DNA of 64,000 bases from Methylophilaceae bacterium. GTDB taxonomy: Bacteria; Pseudomonadota; Gammaproteobacteria; Burkholderiales; Methylophilaceae. The DNA lies in contig JADHPM010000001.1 of assembly GCA_016778465.1 (NCBI GenBank), positions 124,001 through 188,000 on the forward strand, in the 5' to 3' direction. Under the pieces are notes generated by a model. The model searched no databases and was not told the DNA's origin. It saw nothing but the letters and a program-made list of their open reading frames with translations. Made by a program: the position numbers and the translations under genes. Shown in pieces: positions 17,592 through 27,695 of this stretch; positions within the stretch are counted from its first letter, which is position 1, and every line of letters starts with the position of its first letter.

Positions 17592-18137
17592 TCAAATATT
17601 TTTTTGCCAAAAGGTGTCGTTCACTTTTTTTTCTCTATTAATTTCTCTGGCAAGTACAAATAGAAAATCCGATAAACGATTTAAATATTGAAGTGAAATT
17701 GAGTTTATTTTTTCCATCTCATTAAGACGAAATAGAGATCTTTCTGCTCTTCGACAGACGGTCCTTGCCTGGTGGCAAAGTGCTGACTCAAAAGAGCCGC
17801 CTGGTAAGATAAATTCTTTTAAAGGTGAGAGATTTTTATTAATAGCATCAATATTTTTTTCAATAAATTCAATCTTTTCAGTATCAATCTTACGAAGATT
17901 TGGAATGGACAGCTCACCACCAATATCAAAGAGATGATGTTGAACAATTTTGAGTATTTTATGTAAGTCTTTATTTATATCGGTAGTTAAGATAATTCCA
18001 ATTATGGAATTAAATTCATCAACATTACCTAAAGCTTCAACTCGCAGGTGATGTTTATCAACTCGAGTGCCATCCCCTAGGGAAGTTTTTCCCTCGTCTC
18101 CAGTTTTTGTATAAATATGTGTTAATCTATTTGCCAT
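17592..18137 (-). CDS. PduO-type cob(I)alamin adenosyltransferase
   Basis: Transfers the adenosyl group from ATP to cob(I)alamin to make adenosylcobalamin. From the ATG at 18137 it has 181 residues (an in-frame ATG at 18155 adds six). The N-terminal ATP-binding motif is TKTGDEGKTSLGDGTRVDKH (about 10-29), followed by ALGNVDEFNS. The family signature RTVCRRAERSLFRL is near residue 125. It is divergent from murI with overlapping upstream sequence. It implies B12 use or salvage somewhere in the genome; no B12 enzyme is in the window. Confidence 0.92.
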   Translation of the reverse strand: MANRLTHIYTKTGDEGKTSLGDGTRVDKHHLRVEALGNVDEFNSIIGIILTTDINKDLHKILKIVQHHLFDIGGELSIPNLRKIDTEKIEFIEKNIDAINKNLSPLKEFILPGGSFESALCHQARTVCRRAERSLFRLNEMEKINSISLQYLNRLSDFLFVLAREINREKKVNDTFWQKNI

Positions 18138-18202
18138 AATTTTTCTCAAAATCATTGTACATTAACCCATTGCAAATGCATGCGAAAAAAACGAATTTAG
18201 CT

Positions 18203-19000
18203 ATGAATAACTTATCGCCAATCGGTATTTTTGATTCAGGAGTTGGTGGTCTTTCAGTTGTCAATAATATTGTAAATCTATTACCCTTTGAGAATTTAGT
18301 TTATGTAGCTGATTCTAAATATGCTCCCTATGGATCAAGATCCAAGGAAGAGATCTTTGATAGATCATGTGTAATAATAAATTATTTAATTCAAAGTTAT
18401 AATATCAAGGCTATTGTGGTTGCATGTAATACTGCAACAGCTGCCTGTATAAATGAATTACGAGTGTTATTTTCGATTCCCATTATTGGCATGGAGCCCG
18501 CTATAAAGCCTGCGAATAGATTGAGTAAAAATAAACGCATTGGCATTTTAGCGACATCGGGAACGTTAAAGAGCTCAAAGTTTATTGCGTTATTAAGTCA
18601 TTATGAGGGCAATTCAGAATTTTTTTCCCAGCCTTGCCATGGGCTTGTTGAGGAAATTGAAAAGGGTTTAATTGATACCTCCAAAACACGTGCAATTATC
18701 AATAAAAATTTATCTGTATTAAAAAGAAAAAAAATTGATGTAATTATCCTCGGCTGTACCCATTTTGTTTTTATTAGGCATCTAATCAAGGAATTTTTTA
18801 ATGAAGATATTCCAATAATTGACACAGGTCTTGCCGTAGCAAAACGCTTGTTAAGCCAATTAGAGGAAAATAATTTATTAATGAATCGATCTTTGAGGGG
18901 TAAATTAATAATATGCACTAATGATGATAGTAAGCAGCCACAACAAACACTTAAAACTCTCGCGCCAGATTTAAAATATAAGCTAATAACTTTTAACTAG
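18203..19000 (+). CDS. murI: Glutamate racemase
   Basis: Interconverts L- and D-glutamate for peptidoglycan. The catalytic motifs are GIFDSGVGGLSVV near the N-terminus, VACNTATA with the first catalytic Cys, and ILGCTHF with the second. The frame is open from TTG 18155 and has an ATG at 18176, but the ATG at 18203 gives MNNLSPIGIFDSG, which matches the usual start (265 residues). No strong Shine-Dalgarno distinguishes them. The last 8 bases overlap the convergent zinc-finger gene. Confidence 0.94.
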   Translation: MNNLSPIGIFDSGVGGLSVVNNIVNLLPFENLVYVADSKYAPYGSRSKEEIFDRSCVIINYLIQSYNIKAIVVACNTATAACINELRVLFSIPIIGMEPAIKPANRLSKNKRIGILATSGTLKSSKFIALLSHYEGNSEFFSQPCHGLVEEIEKGLIDTSKTRAIINKNLSVLKRKKIDVIILGCTHFVFIRHLIKEFFNEDIPIIDTGLAVAKRLLSQLEENNLLMNRSLRGKLIICTNDDSKQPQQTLKTLAPDLKYKLITFN

Positions 19001-19178
19001 CGATCTTAAATTTTGTTCCACAATAAGGGCAAGTAGCTACCCCCATGTTATCAGGCTCTAAATAGACTCTTGGATGCATTGCCCAAAACGTTTTATCTTT
19101 AGGAGGGCAGAAGATAGGCAAACCTTTGTTAGATACTGATATTACTTTTTTAGTCAATGTAGGTGAGCCAATTTTCAT
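18993..19178 (-). CDS. Small CHCC-type zinc-finger protein
   Basis: A 61-residue protein of the zf-CHCC family, related to the mitochondrial complex I subunit NDUFS6. The metal ligands are visible as Cys24 (IFCPP), His35 (MHPRVYL), Cys50 and Cys53 (CPYCGTKF). Its molecular job in bacteria is not established. The start lies inside the end of ilvE (29-base overlap), the conserved ilvE/zf-CHCC order in betaproteobacteria. It is read on the ilvE transcript. Confidence 0.85.
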   Translation of the reverse strand: MKIGSPTLTKKVISVSNKGLPIFCPPKDKTFWAMHPRVYLEPDNMGVATCPYCGTKFKIAS

Positions 19179-20085
19179 ATTCTTTACTTGTACCTTTTAC
19201 CGTATCAAAATATATTGATTGTAATTTTTCAGTTATTACTCCTCTGCTACCATTACCAATGGCTCGCATATCTAATTCCTTAATAGGGGTAATTTCCGCA
19301 GCCGTTCCAGTAAAAAAAGCCTCATCTGCAGTATATACTTCATCGCGGGTAATATTTTTTTCTATAACCTCTAATCCTTCATTGTTAGCTATTGTGATTA
19401 CCGAATCCCGAGTGATTCCATCTAGCGCGCTAGTAAGGGTTGGGGTAAATAATTTCCCTTTTTTTACGATAAAAATGTTTTCTCCAGATCCTTCGGTAAC
19501 ATAGCCTTGGGTATCAAGAAGGAGTGCTTCATGGTAACCATCATTTGTTGCCTCTTGATGAGCTAAAATTGAATTCATGTAGTTTCCATTCGCTTTGGCC
19601 TTACACATCGTAACATTTACGTGATGTCTTGAAAAAGATGATGTTTTAACATCAATTCCTTTTTCGATTGCTTCTTGTCCCATATAGGCACCCCAGCTCC
19701 AAGCTGCAACAATAACGTGTGTGGATAATTTCTTTGCTGAAATACCCATACCCTCTGCCCCATAAAATGCCATTGGTCTTATGTAAGCTGATTTAAGTTT
19801 ATTTTCTTTTACAGCTTTTTTTTGGGCGCTATTTAATTCCTCTTTCGTATAAGGTATTTTCATTCCTACGATATGTGCTGAATTAAAGAGTCGATCGGTA
19901 TGATCATTTAATCTAAAAATAGCAGTACCTTTGTTCGTTTCATAAGCTCGTACGCCCTCAAAAACACCTAAGCCATAATGAAGGGTGTGGGTTAGAACAT
20001 GAGTTTTTGCTTCTCGCCATGCAACCATCTGTTTGTCATACCAAATGACTCCATCACGATCTTCCATTGATTGAGGTATTGCCAT
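19150..20085 (-). CDS. ilvE: Branched-chain amino acid aminotransferase
   Basis: PLP enzyme interconverting Leu/Ile/Val and their keto acids. The 311 residues show the class IV fold with HYGLGVFEGVRAY (about 37-49), the PLP lysine region (CKAKANGNYMNSILAHQEA, about 161-179, Lys near 162-164), and the EGSGENIFIVKKG motif (about 198-210). AAAGGA upstream of the ATG is a good Shine-Dalgarno. It is divergent from the SCO1 gene, with a 77-bp shared promoter region. It supplies and uses alpha-ketoisovalerate, the PanB substrate. Confidence 0.96.
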   Translation of the reverse strand: MAIPQSMEDRDGVIWYDKQMVAWREAKTHVLTHTLHYGLGVFEGVRAYETNKGTAIFRLNDHTDRLFNSAHIVGMKIPYTKEELNSAQKKAVKENKLKSAYIRPMAFYGAEGMGISAKKLSTHVIVAAWSWGAYMGQEAIEKGIDVKTSSFSRHHVNVTMCKAKANGNYMNSILAHQEATNDGYHEALLLDTQGYVTEGSGENIFIVKKGKLFTPTLTSALDGITRDSVITIANNEGLEVIEKNITRDEVYTADEAFFTGTAAEITPIKELDMRAIGNGSRGVITEKLQSIYFDTVKGTSKEYENWLTYID

Positions 20086-20162
20086 GTAAATCCTTTAATT
20101 ATTTGAGGATAATATCTATAAAGATACCATGATAAAATGAAAACCTTTTTTGAGAAACCATT

Positions 20163-20744
20163 ATGTTTAAAAAATTTTTAATTCTTGTCTTATCTTCCTT
20201 GTTAATTTCTTGCGGAGACGATGTTTCTAATGAATTTACTGGGTCTGACATTTCTGCTGCAAATTTAGACGCAAGCTTTTCATTAATGAATCAATTCGGT
20301 GAGAGGGTATCGCTTGACACATATAAAAATAAAGTGATCGCGGTTTTTTTTGGGTTTACTAATTGCCCAGATATTTGCCCAACCTCTCTGCAAGAACTTA
20401 AATTTATTAAGCAGAAGCTTGGAGATTTGGGTGAGAGTTTTCAAGTTTTGTTTGTTACTTTAGATCCTGAGAGAGATACACAGGAGAAGTTGAAATTATT
20501 TATACCCTCATTTGATCCGACCTTTATAGGTCTATATGGCACTAATAAGGAAATTAATAAAATTGCTAGTCAATACAAAGTCTTTCACCAAAAAGTAGAG
20601 CAGGGCGATTCTTACACTATTGATCATTCATCCGGAATTTATTTTATCGATCGTCAGGGGAAAATAAGAATTCGACACCCCTACGGGTCACCAGTTGAGG
20701 GAATCATCAGTGATGTTCGTAAACTTTTATCCGAATCGATATAA
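20163..20744 (+). CDS. SCO1/SenC copper chaperone lipoprotein
   Basis: Thioredoxin-fold protein that helps assemble the CuA centre of cytochrome c oxidase or acts as a periplasmic thiol/copper protein. The 193 residues have a lipoprotein signal (lipobox ISCG, Cys17). The copper-binding CxxxC is in NCPDICP (Cys68, Cys72), and the distal His lies in TIDHSSG (about 157). It is membrane anchored. Its last 18 bases overlap the end of the convergent metallopeptidase gene. Confidence 0.93.
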   Translation: MFKKFLILVLSSLLISCGDDVSNEFTGSDISAANLDASFSLMNQFGERVSLDTYKNKVIAVFFGFTNCPDICPTSLQELKFIKQKLGDLGESFQVLFVTLDPERDTQEKLKLFIPSFDPTFIGLYGTNKEINKIASQYKVFHQKVEQGDSYTIDHSSGIYFIDRQGKIRIRHPYGSPVEGIISDVRKLLSESI

Positions 20745-21440
20745 AGAAATCCCTTGTTGTTTCAGTTCTTTCGATAGGGATTTGTAGTTTGGACAAAGCT
20801 CCTCGACTAACGACCAAAATTTACTTGAATGATTCATGTGGGTTAAATGCGATAATTCGTGACAAATAACGTAATTAACAATTTCTGGCCTACTTAAAAT
20901 TAGCCTCCAATTTAATCTAATCACTCCTTTGCCGTTGCATGTTCCCCAGCGTGTTTTGGCGTTTGAAATTTTCACACTTCTGTAGCTGAAGCCATGAAGC
21001 ATCGCCAAACGACGAGTTTTTTCTTCAAAAAAATTTAGTGCGAAGTTTTTTAGCCAATTGATAAATAATATCTCAATATATTTTGCATCGCCTAAGATCT
21101 TTGTTTGTATCCAACACGTACCATCTTTTAAAAAGACTTTATTTTTTCCTTTGATAATTTTGACTGTATAGCATTGATTAAGAATACTAATGACTAAATT
21201 ATTCTCCAGCTTACTTTTTTGATTTTTTTGATTAAACCAATTTATTTTTGTTAGGACCCAATTCCTTTTTTGGAAAATCAATTCATCGATACGATTTTTA
21301 CTTACTATGAAGGGCGCGTTAATGAGCAATCCATTCTCGTTTACTCTAAGGGTAATGGTTTTTCGTAAAGTTTTTATTAGGGTATAGGAAATAATTTCAT
21401 TATTTAAAGAAATACTCTCTCTGGTCTCTCTTTTAAACAT
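20727..21440 (-). CDS. YgjP-like M48-family metallopeptidase (DUF45)
   Basis: Cytoplasmic zinc-metallopeptidase-like protein. The 237 residues end in a minigluzincin-like domain with CHELSHLTHMNH (HExxH variant HELSH, about 189-193) followed by the third-ligand region FWSLVEELCPNYK (about 206). TRWGTCNGKGVIRLNWRL (about 160) is the conserved DUF45 motif. The physiological substrate is unknown for the family. The ATG overlaps the end of plsC by 8 bases; it is the last gene of the miaB-to-plsC run. Confidence 0.88.
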   Translation of the reverse strand: MFKRETRESISLNNEIISYTLIKTLRKTITLRVNENGLLINAPFIVSKNRIDELIFQKRNWVLTKINWFNQKNQKSKLENNLVISILNQCYTVKIIKGKNKVFLKDGTCWIQTKILGDAKYIEILFINWLKNFALNFFEEKTRRLAMLHGFSYRSVKISNAKTRWGTCNGKGVIRLNWRLILSRPEIVNYVICHELSHLTHMNHSSKFWSLVEELCPNYKSLSKELKQQGISLYRFG

Positions 21441-22143
21441 TTAATTCGGTCATTTTATTCTCAATCCATTCTTTTGATATTTGATTGAGTTTTTCGGGTG
21501 TATTTTGCCCTGAGGAAATAGGTTGGCCAATAACTACTTTTATTACCCCTGGTTTTCTTAAAAAAGAATTCTTTTGCCAAAAAAAACCTGCATTATGCGC
21601 GACGGGAATAATATCCAACTTTAATTCATGTGCCAGCCAGGCTCCTCCGATATGATACTTTCCGACCTCCCCGGGCTTAACCCTTGTTCCCTCAGGAAAA
21701 ATGACTATATTGAATCTTTTGTTAATTCTGTCAAGGCCCTGAGTTTTCATTTGATCAAGAGCTTTTCTGCCAGCGGCCCTGTTAATTGCTATAGGGGATG
21801 TCATTGCTAGCCCCCAGCCAAAAAATGGGATCCATAATAGCTCTTTCTTTAAAACCCATACTTGTGGAGGAAAAATTTTTTGAAAAACTAAGGTTTCCCA
21901 TGCAGACTGGTGCTTTGAGAGAATCATAAATGGTTTATTTGGAATATTTTCTAACCCAATAGCCTCATAAGATAAATTGCACGTGATTTTAAGCCAATGC
22001 AACATAGATTTGGCCCATAATGAAATGACTTTGTATCTTGTTATAGGGCTTAATGGAAATAAAAATAGGCACAGCAGGGTAAAGGGAATAGTAAATAACC
22101 ACATACCTAATTGAAAAATAAAGGATCTAAGATAGAGCATCAA
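21433..22143 (-). CDS. plsC: 1-acyl-sn-glycerol-3-phosphate acyltransferase
   Basis: Acylates lysophosphatidic acid to phosphatidic acid at the inner membrane. The 236 residues start with hydrophobic segments (about 7-30). Block I of the acyltransferase fold is KHQSAWET, where the usual HX4D acid is Glu, a variant normal for this lineage. Block III is FPEGTRVKPGE (about 151-161). The ATG overlaps the gmhB stop by 4 bases. Confidence 0.93.
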   Translation of the reverse strand: MMLYLRSFIFQLGMWLFTIPFTLLCLFLFPLSPITRYKVISLWAKSMLHWLKITCNLSYEAIGLENIPNKPFMILSKHQSAWETLVFQKIFPPQVWVLKKELLWIPFFGWGLAMTSPIAINRAAGRKALDQMKTQGLDRINKRFNIVIFPEGTRVKPGEVGKYHIGGAWLAHELKLDIIPVAHNAGFFWQKNSFLRKPGVIKVVIGQPISSGQNTPEKLNQISKEWIENKMTELNV

Positions 22144-22679
22144 TAATTGGCTACTATAAATTCAGCAGCGTGAAATAAATTCTCAAAAATTAAAGTATTT
22201 TTAGGATATTTTTTTTCCAATATGGTTTTTTCCCCATTTCCAGTTTTTACAAGCATTGGTTGCGCTCCAATGCCTTTGAAAGCCTTAAGATCTCTAGCTG
22301 AATCGCCAATAGCAGGTATTTTTTTTAGGCTGCTGCTAAATCTTTTTTCAATTTCTTCAAGCATACCAATTTTTGGTTTACGACAATTACAATTATCTTC
22401 ATCAGTATGGGGGCAGAAAAATATAGCATCAATTGAACCTCCTACGTCTTGTAACATCTTATTCATCTTATTGTGGATTTGATTTAAGACTTCCACATTG
22501 TAAAGTCCACGACCAACACCAGACTGATTGGTAGCAATAATGACGTAAAAGTTGTTTTGTTTTAACAAAGCAATTGCTTCTAAGCTCTGTGGTATAGGGA
22601 TCCATTCGTTTGGATTCTTTATGTAGTTGGCACTATCTTCATTAATAACGCCATCGCGATCAAGAATAACTATTTTCAT
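22140..22679 (-). CDS. gmhB: D-glycero-beta-D-manno-heptose-1,7-bisphosphate 7-phosphatase
   Basis: HAD phosphatase in ADP-heptose synthesis for the LPS inner core. The 179 residues have the HAD nucleophile motif LDRDGVIN (Asp7, Asp9), ATNQSGVGRG (about 49-58), the zinc-binding cysteines in FFCPHTDEDNCNCRKP (about 89-104) and the AIGDSARDLKAF acid motif (about 120-131). It sits between glyS and plsC with one- and four-base overlaps. Its presence indicates a Gram-negative LPS core. Confidence 0.94.
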   Translation of the reverse strand: MKIVILDRDGVINEDSANYIKNPNEWIPIPQSLEAIALLKQNNFYVIIATNQSGVGRGLYNVEVLNQIHNKMNKMLQDVGGSIDAIFFCPHTDEDNCNCRKPKIGMLEEIEKRFSSSLKKIPAIGDSARDLKAFKGIGAQPMLVKTGNGEKTILEKKYPKNTLIFENLFHAAEFIVANY

Positions 22680-24766
22680 TATGTAGAGAGTTTAGATATA
22701 TCTGCGACTCTGTTCAATACTTGATGGAGCATACGTAGCATGTTGTGCCGGTTCTTTTTTAATTTTGCATCCTCAGCATTCACCATAACCTTATCAAAAA
22801 AATCATCAATGGGACTCTTGAGTTGGACAAGCTTTGCAAGAGCGTCGATATATTTTTGACTACCAACATCCTCTCTTACAACCTTATCAAGTTTTAAAAG
22901 TAATACATAAAGTTTTTCCTCAACATCTTCGATAAAAAGTTTTTGATTTATTGTTAAATCATCATCAAACGAGTACTTCTTGATGATATTGCCTACTCGT
23001 TTATTAGATGCAGCTAAATGGCTAGCATCTTCAAGTTTTGAAAATGTTTGAATTGCTAATAGTTTATCAATAATTGTATTAAACTCATCAGGCAAGTCGG
23101 TAGTTACCGCATCTACTTCTTGGGCAGTAAATTTTTGCTCGCGCAAGAAATTAATTAATCTATCTTTTAAAAAAGTTAAAAGGTCATCAAAATTTTTGTT
23201 GTTTGAGGAAAAGTGTTTAATTGTCCCAATAATTTTTAGCGGCAAGTTTTTTTCTATTAAAATTCTGATTATTCCAATAGCAGTTCGTCTTAATGCAAAT
23301 GGGTCTTTATCTCCCGTTGGGATTTCTCCAATGGAAAAAAGACTGGTTAAGGTTTCAATTTTATCTGCCAGTGATAAGCCTAATCCCAGTGAATTTCTTG
23401 GGAGATTATCACCAGAAAATTTGGGGCAGTAATGATCCTCTATGGCTTCACAAAATATTTTATCTTCGCCGTCATAATTGGCATAATAATTTCCCATAAC
23501 TCCCTGTAATTCTGGAAATTCACCGACCATGAGACTTGATAAGTCTGCTTTTGATGCAAGAGCAAGTTTTTCAAAATCAACTTTATTATTGAATTGAAGT
23601 TCATGGTCAATGTAGCTATGAATTTTTGCTACCCGAAGTGCGCGATCATGCTGTGTACCTAATTTATTATGGTAAGTAACATGCTGTAATTTTTTTGCAA
23701 GCACAGAGAGTGATTCTTGTTTATCTTTTTCGAAAAAGAATTCTGCATCAGCAAGTCTTGGTCGTATAACCTTTTCATTTCCCTCAACAATATAATCAAT
23801 TTTTCTAGGAGATAAATTAGCCACAATGACAAAAAGATTTGTCATGTTATTCTCGGCATCAAGAATTGGAAAATATTTTTGATTTGATTTCATCGTTAAC
23901 TCCAGGCATTGATGAGGTATTGTAAGAAATTTTTGTTCGAATTTTCCTATTAAGATGTTTGGCATCTCAACAAGCGCTGTAACCTCATTTAGAAGATCAT
24001 CATCATCTTTTACATGGTATTTTTTGCCTAGAGCTTTTAAATTAGCTTGAATATTCTGCCAAATTTTATTTTTTCTTTTGTCAAAATTAACTATTACATT
24101 TCCTTTTTCTAGGATTTCTGTCTCATATTGGTCTGCGTTAGATATCTTTATTCTTTCCTTTGTGGATTCAAACCGATGACCCATTGTCGTGTCAGTTGAT
24201 CTTAAACCAAGCACCATAATCTCAAGTGGTTTATTACCATAAAGCGTTAGGATATTTTTTGCTGGCCGGACAAAATTAACGGTAGTCCAACCATCTTCTA
24301 ATTGGTAACTCATTGTTTTTGCTATGGGCAACTTATTAATACTGTCCTCAATTACGCTCTCAATAATATCCTCAAGTTTATAACCCTCAAATTTTTTCTC
24401 AAGATATAAGATTTCCTGATTTGATTCTACTAATGTTTTTAGTTGGCTTGTAATTGATTCATCTTCACCTAAAGCATTCAATTTTTTGAGTAAAGGTGGC
24501 GTAATTGAATTATTACTATCGAAGCCCACTTTTTTTGGCATTAATTTAATTAACTTTAGTTCTGAGTCAGCTTGTTCTAACACCCCATAGATAATAACCG
24601 CTAAGCGACGAGGGGTGGAAAACGTATCATATTTGATGCTTTCAGTTAAATTATATTCGTGAAGTTTTTTTGCGATATGGCTACCAAAATGTTCACTTAA
24701 TATTTTCTGAGAGCTGGGAGGTAATTCTTCTGTCAAGATCTCGATGAGAAAATTATTTTTTTTCAT
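22679..24766 (-). CDS. glyS: Glycyl-tRNA synthetase beta subunit
   Basis: Beta subunit of the alpha2-beta2 glycyl-tRNA synthetase; binds tRNA-Gly. The 695 residues are full length. They contain the [11 protein letters not shown] start motif (about 7-17), the TTMGHRFE segment (about 193), NQKYFPI (about 282) and an HD-like region followed by [19 protein letters not shown] (about 493-511). The start overlaps glyQ by 14 bases, favouring equal subunit synthesis. The last base overlaps the gmhB start codon. Confidence 0.97.
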   Translation of the reverse strand: MKKNNFLIEILTEELPPSSQKILSEHFGSHIAKKLHEYNLTESIKYDTFSTPRRLAVIIYGVLEQADSELKLIKLMPKKVGFDSNNSITPPLLKKLNALGEDESITSQLKTLVESNQEILYLEKKFEGYKLEDIIESVIEDSINKLPIAKTMSYQLEDGWTTVNFVRPAKNILTLYGNKPLEIMVLGLRSTDTTMGHRFESTKERIKISNADQYETEILEKGNVIVNFDKRKNKIWQNIQANLKALGKKYHVKDDDDLLNEVTALVEMPNILIGKFEQKFLTIPHQCLELTMKSNQKYFPILDAENNMTNLFVIVANLSPRKIDYIVEGNEKVIRPRLADAEFFFEKDKQESLSVLAKKLQHVTYHNKLGTQHDRALRVAKIHSYIDHELQFNNKVDFEKLALASKADLSSLMVGEFPELQGVMGNYYANYDGEDKIFCEAIEDHYCPKFSGDNLPRNSLGLGLSLADKIETLTSLFSIGEIPTGDKDPFALRRTAIGIIRILIEKNLPLKIIGTIKHFSSNNKNFDDLLTFLKDRLINFLREQKFTAQEVDAVTTDLPDEFNTIIDKLLAIQTFSKLEDASHLAASNKRVGNIIKKYSFDDDLTINQKLFIEDVEEKLYVLLLKLDKVVREDVGSQKYIDALAKLVQLKSPIDDFFDKVMVNAEDAKLKKNRHNMLRMLHQVLNRVADISKLST

Positions 24767-25676
24767 TTTTATCCATTATATTTATTGTCTCTTGCGCGTG
24801 AATTTTGTTTGCAAGAGGAAAGCCAATTTTTTTTCTACTATCAAGATATGCGTGAGCTACTTTTCTAGAGAGTGTTCTTATTCTCCCAATGTAATCTGCC
24901 CTTTCTGTAACACTTATTACTCCTCTAGCATCAAGAAGATTAAATATGTGAGCGGCTTTTAAAACTTGCTCGTAAGCTGGAAGGGCTAGATGCTGATCAA
25001 CTAAAAGCGAAACTTGTTTTTCATGGGAATTGAAGGCGAGCAACAAAAAATCAGGATCACTAAACTCGAAATTATATGCACTTTGCTCTACTTCGTTTTG
25101 AAAAAAAACATCACCGTAAGTTAAATTCTTTGTCCATTGAATATCATAAATACTCTCAACCCCTTGAATGTACATTGCCAACCGTTCAATACCATAAGTA
25201 ATTTCCCCTGTAATCGGTTTACATGCAATGCCGCCAACTTGCTGAAAATAGGTAAATTGGGTTATTTCCATACCGTTGAGCCATACTTCCCAACCCAGCC
25301 CCCATGCACCTAAGGTTGGGTTTTCCCAATTGTCCTCAACCAACCTGACATCGTTTTCTTTCAAATTAAAGCCTAATGCGTTAAGGGATTCCATATATAA
25401 ATCAACAATATTCTCCGGTGAAGGCTTCAGAACAACTTGAAATTGATAGTAATGCTGTAATCGATTAGGATTTTCGCCATAGCGACCATCTTTTGGTCTT
25501 CTGCTCGGTTGAACGTAGGCAGCTCGCCACGGTTCAGGTCCAAGTGAACGAAGAAAAGTGGCGGTATGCGATGTTCCAGCTCCAACTTCCATATCATATG
25601 GCTGAATAATGGCACAATTATGATTTGACCAAAATTGTTGAAGTTTTGAGATTATCTCTTGAAAAGTGAGTTTCAT
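24753..25676 (-). CDS. glyQ: Glycyl-tRNA synthetase alpha subunit
   Basis: Catalytic subunit that activates glycine and aminoacylates tRNA-Gly. The 307 residues are typical. Class II motifs are clear: [19 protein letters not shown] (about 25-43), [24 protein letters not shown]-type motif 2 region (about 51-72), and [19 protein letters not shown] (about 133-151). It follows lnt by 51 bases and overlaps glyS. Confidence 0.97.
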   Translation of the reverse strand: MKLTFQEIISKLQQFWSNHNCAIIQPYDMEVGAGTSHTATFLRSLGPEPWRAAYVQPSRRPKDGRYGENPNRLQHYYQFQVVLKPSPENIVDLYMESLNALGFNLKENDVRLVEDNWENPTLGAWGLGWEVWLNGMEITQFTYFQQVGGIACKPITGEITYGIERLAMYIQGVESIYDIQWTKNLTYGDVFFQNEVEQSAYNFEFSDPDFLLLAFNSHEKQVSLLVDQHLALPAYEQVLKAAHIFNLLDARGVISVTERADYIGRIRTLSRKVAHAYLDSRKKIGFPLANKIHAQETINIMDKNEKK

Positions 25677-25727
25677 TATTTATGATTTAATAATTAATCG
25701 TGCATTTTACTGGTTTTTTAAAAGACA

Positions 25728-27197
25728 TTAAAGTTTAGTTTTACCCCTGAGTCCAACAAGCACTCCCAAGATTGATATAATAATTATTAAATAATTACCA
25801 TATTGGGCGTAAGGGGTTAATCCTTTAAACCCTTGCGCATCTCCCTCTAATACCCCCTCGGTAAAATGTGGAAGTTGGGAGATGACTGTTCCGTCATTAT
25901 TTATTATTGCAGTTGCTCCAGTGTTGGTTGCTCTTAACATCATTCGACCAGTCTCTATTGCCCTAGCTTGAGAGATTTGTAAGTGTTGATAGGCGGCATT
26001 GGATTGCCCGTACCAAGCATCATTACTTATATTAATAAGCATAGTTGCGTTTGGTAGCGATCTAATAATCTCGTTGCCAAAAACATCTTCGTAACAAATA
26101 TTTGGGGCTAATTGGTTATTTTTGAAATTAAATAATTCTTGCTTTTCCGAGCCACGGGACAAGTCATTAAAGGGAATTTGCAGCCACTCATCATAAATAA
26201 AACCAATAAATTCACGAAGCGGAATGAATTCACCAAATGGGACTAAGTGATGTTTATGATAAACACTTGTTTTATCATCATCTAAAAAAATTGCACTATT
26301 GTAGTAATTAGAATTTTCATTATAAATGGCACCTAAAATAATTTTTGAGCCATCAACCTTTATTTTCTCCTGAAGGTTCAAAAGAAAATTTTGTGGAATT
26401 TTTTGGTATACGAGTGGCACCGAAGTCTCCGGCAGAATAATTAATTCTCCATTGGATTTAGATATTAAATCTAGATATTTTTCTAGACTTAATTGGATGG
26501 AGCTTTTATCCCATTTAATTGACTGATCGATATTCCCTTGAATTAGGCTTACCTTAATGGGGTTACCAACCGGTTTCGTCCAGTTGATTTTTTTAAGAAA
26601 AATCCCACCAACCCAAATTAGTAAAAGTATTATTATAATTGTGACGCTCTTGTACCAATTCCTTGTAAAACATTGAAGCATTAAAGTTACCGTTAAAATT
26701 AATAAGAAGGTAACACCATGAATACCAAGAATAGGTAAAAATCCAGCTAAGGGGCCGTTTGGAATTTGACTGTAACCTAATGACAGCCATGGAAATCCAG
26801 TAAAGATAAAGCTTCTAATCCACTCAAAGATAGTAAATGATGATGCTACTAAGATCGCTGAGGGGATATTATTTTTATAAAAATTTAAAGGTAAAAAAAA
26901 TAAGGAGAGAAAAATACATAAAGTTATTGTTGATAAAATTGCGCCAACATATGGCATTTGACCAAAGGTATTAAGAGCAATTGTAATCCAGTGGATCCCA
27001 AAGAAAAAAAACCCAAATCCAAAAAATATGACTGATTTTGTATTTTGTGTTTTGTTTAATAAAAGTAGACCAGCAAAGGGGATGAGTATTAGCGGAAAAT
27101 AGTAGTATGGGGCAAAAGCAAAGCAAGATATAGCACCTAAGAGAAAGGCAAAAATCTTATGCAGATGTTGAGATGTTTTATTAGAGAAAGGGAGCAT
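25728..27197 (-). CDS. lnt: Apolipoprotein N-acyltransferase
   Basis: Inner-membrane enzyme that adds the third acyl chain to the N-terminal Cys of lipoproteins. The 489 residues have about six N-terminal membrane segments (to about 200), a nitrilase-type periplasmic domain and a final membrane helix. The catalytic triad is visible: Glu in ILPETSVPL (about 255), Lys in the region before HLVPFGEF (about 315) and Cys in NICYEDVFG (about 367). It serves the lipoproteins in this window (MlaA, LolB, SCO1). Confidence 0.95.
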   Translation of the reverse strand: MLPFSNKTSQHLHKIFAFLLGAISCFAFAPYYYFPLILIPFAGLLLLNKTQNTKSVIFFGFGFFFFGIHWITIALNTFGQMPYVGAILSTITLCIFLSLFFLPLNFYKNNIPSAILVASSFTIFEWIRSFIFTGFPWLSLGYSQIPNGPLAGFLPILGIHGVTFLLILTVTLMLQCFTRNWYKSVTIIIILLLIWVGGIFLKKINWTKPVGNPIKVSLIQGNIDQSIKWDKSSIQLSLEKYLDLISKSNGELIILPETSVPLVYQKIPQNFLLNLQEKIKVDGSKIILGAIYNENSNYYNSAIFLDDDKTSVYHKHHLVPFGEFIPLREFIGFIYDEWLQIPFNDLSRGSEKQELFNFKNNQLAPNICYEDVFGNEIIRSLPNATMLINISNDAWYGQSNAAYQHLQISQARAIETGRMMLRATNTGATAIINNDGTVISQLPHFTEGVLEGDAQGFKGLTPYAQYGNYLIIIISILGVLVGLRGKTKL

Positions 27198-27233
27198 GCA
27201 TAAGATTGTACATGCTGATTAAAATGCTTGAAA

Positions 27234-27644
27234 CTAGATCATCTTGTCGTTATTTTTTGGGACCTCATATTTGTTACCTTCGAAATTAGAGTTTTCATCC
27301 ACTTCATTCATAAAGACCACAGACTCAACATATCCGTCAATGATATCAAGCTCAGTTGTAGGAAAGTAGTTACCAGCGTCGTCCGTGTTTAGATTGTGAT
27401 AATACCAAGTACTGGCAATAACGTCATTTGAGGATTTCATGCGTATATCAATTTTTTTGGCTGGTTCACCCAAAATTGCAACAATCTCATCTGCAGTCAC
27501 GAGGCCAATAATTTCTACAAAATCGCTGTAAAAAGTAGGGAGCTCTGTCACGAGAGGAGCTGCTTGCTCTATATTATTTTCATCTTGTGGATTTGCAAAA
27601 ACTACGTTACTTACTAAAAATAATATCGGTATAAATCTAAACAT
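27234..27644 (-). CDS. Small exported protein, possible BamE-like fold
   Basis: No named family is certain. The 136 residues start with a signal peptide (cleavage probably after VFA, residue 17). The core has a TADEIVAILGEPAKKIDI helix-turn (about 50-67), then TWYYHNL (about 78) and DGYVESVVFMNE (about 103). The helix-loop-GxP followed by a W-x-Y strand and a final V-x-x-V-x-F strand resembles the BamE/SmpA fold, but there is no lipobox, so it would be soluble in the periplasm. A GAGG Shine-Dalgarno precedes the ATG. It is inserted between corC and lnt in an otherwise conserved operon. Confidence 0.65.
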   Translation of the reverse strand: MFRFIPILFLVSNVVFANPQDENNIEQAAPLVTELPTFYSDFVEIIGLVTADEIVAILGEPAKKIDIRMKSSNDVIASTWYYHNLNTDDAGNYFPTTELDIIDGYVESVVFMNEVDENSNFEGNKYEVPKNNDKMI

Positions 27645-27695
27645 ATTAACCTCTGAATAATTATTAAATATATGAGAAATAGCGTTGAGTTAAGT

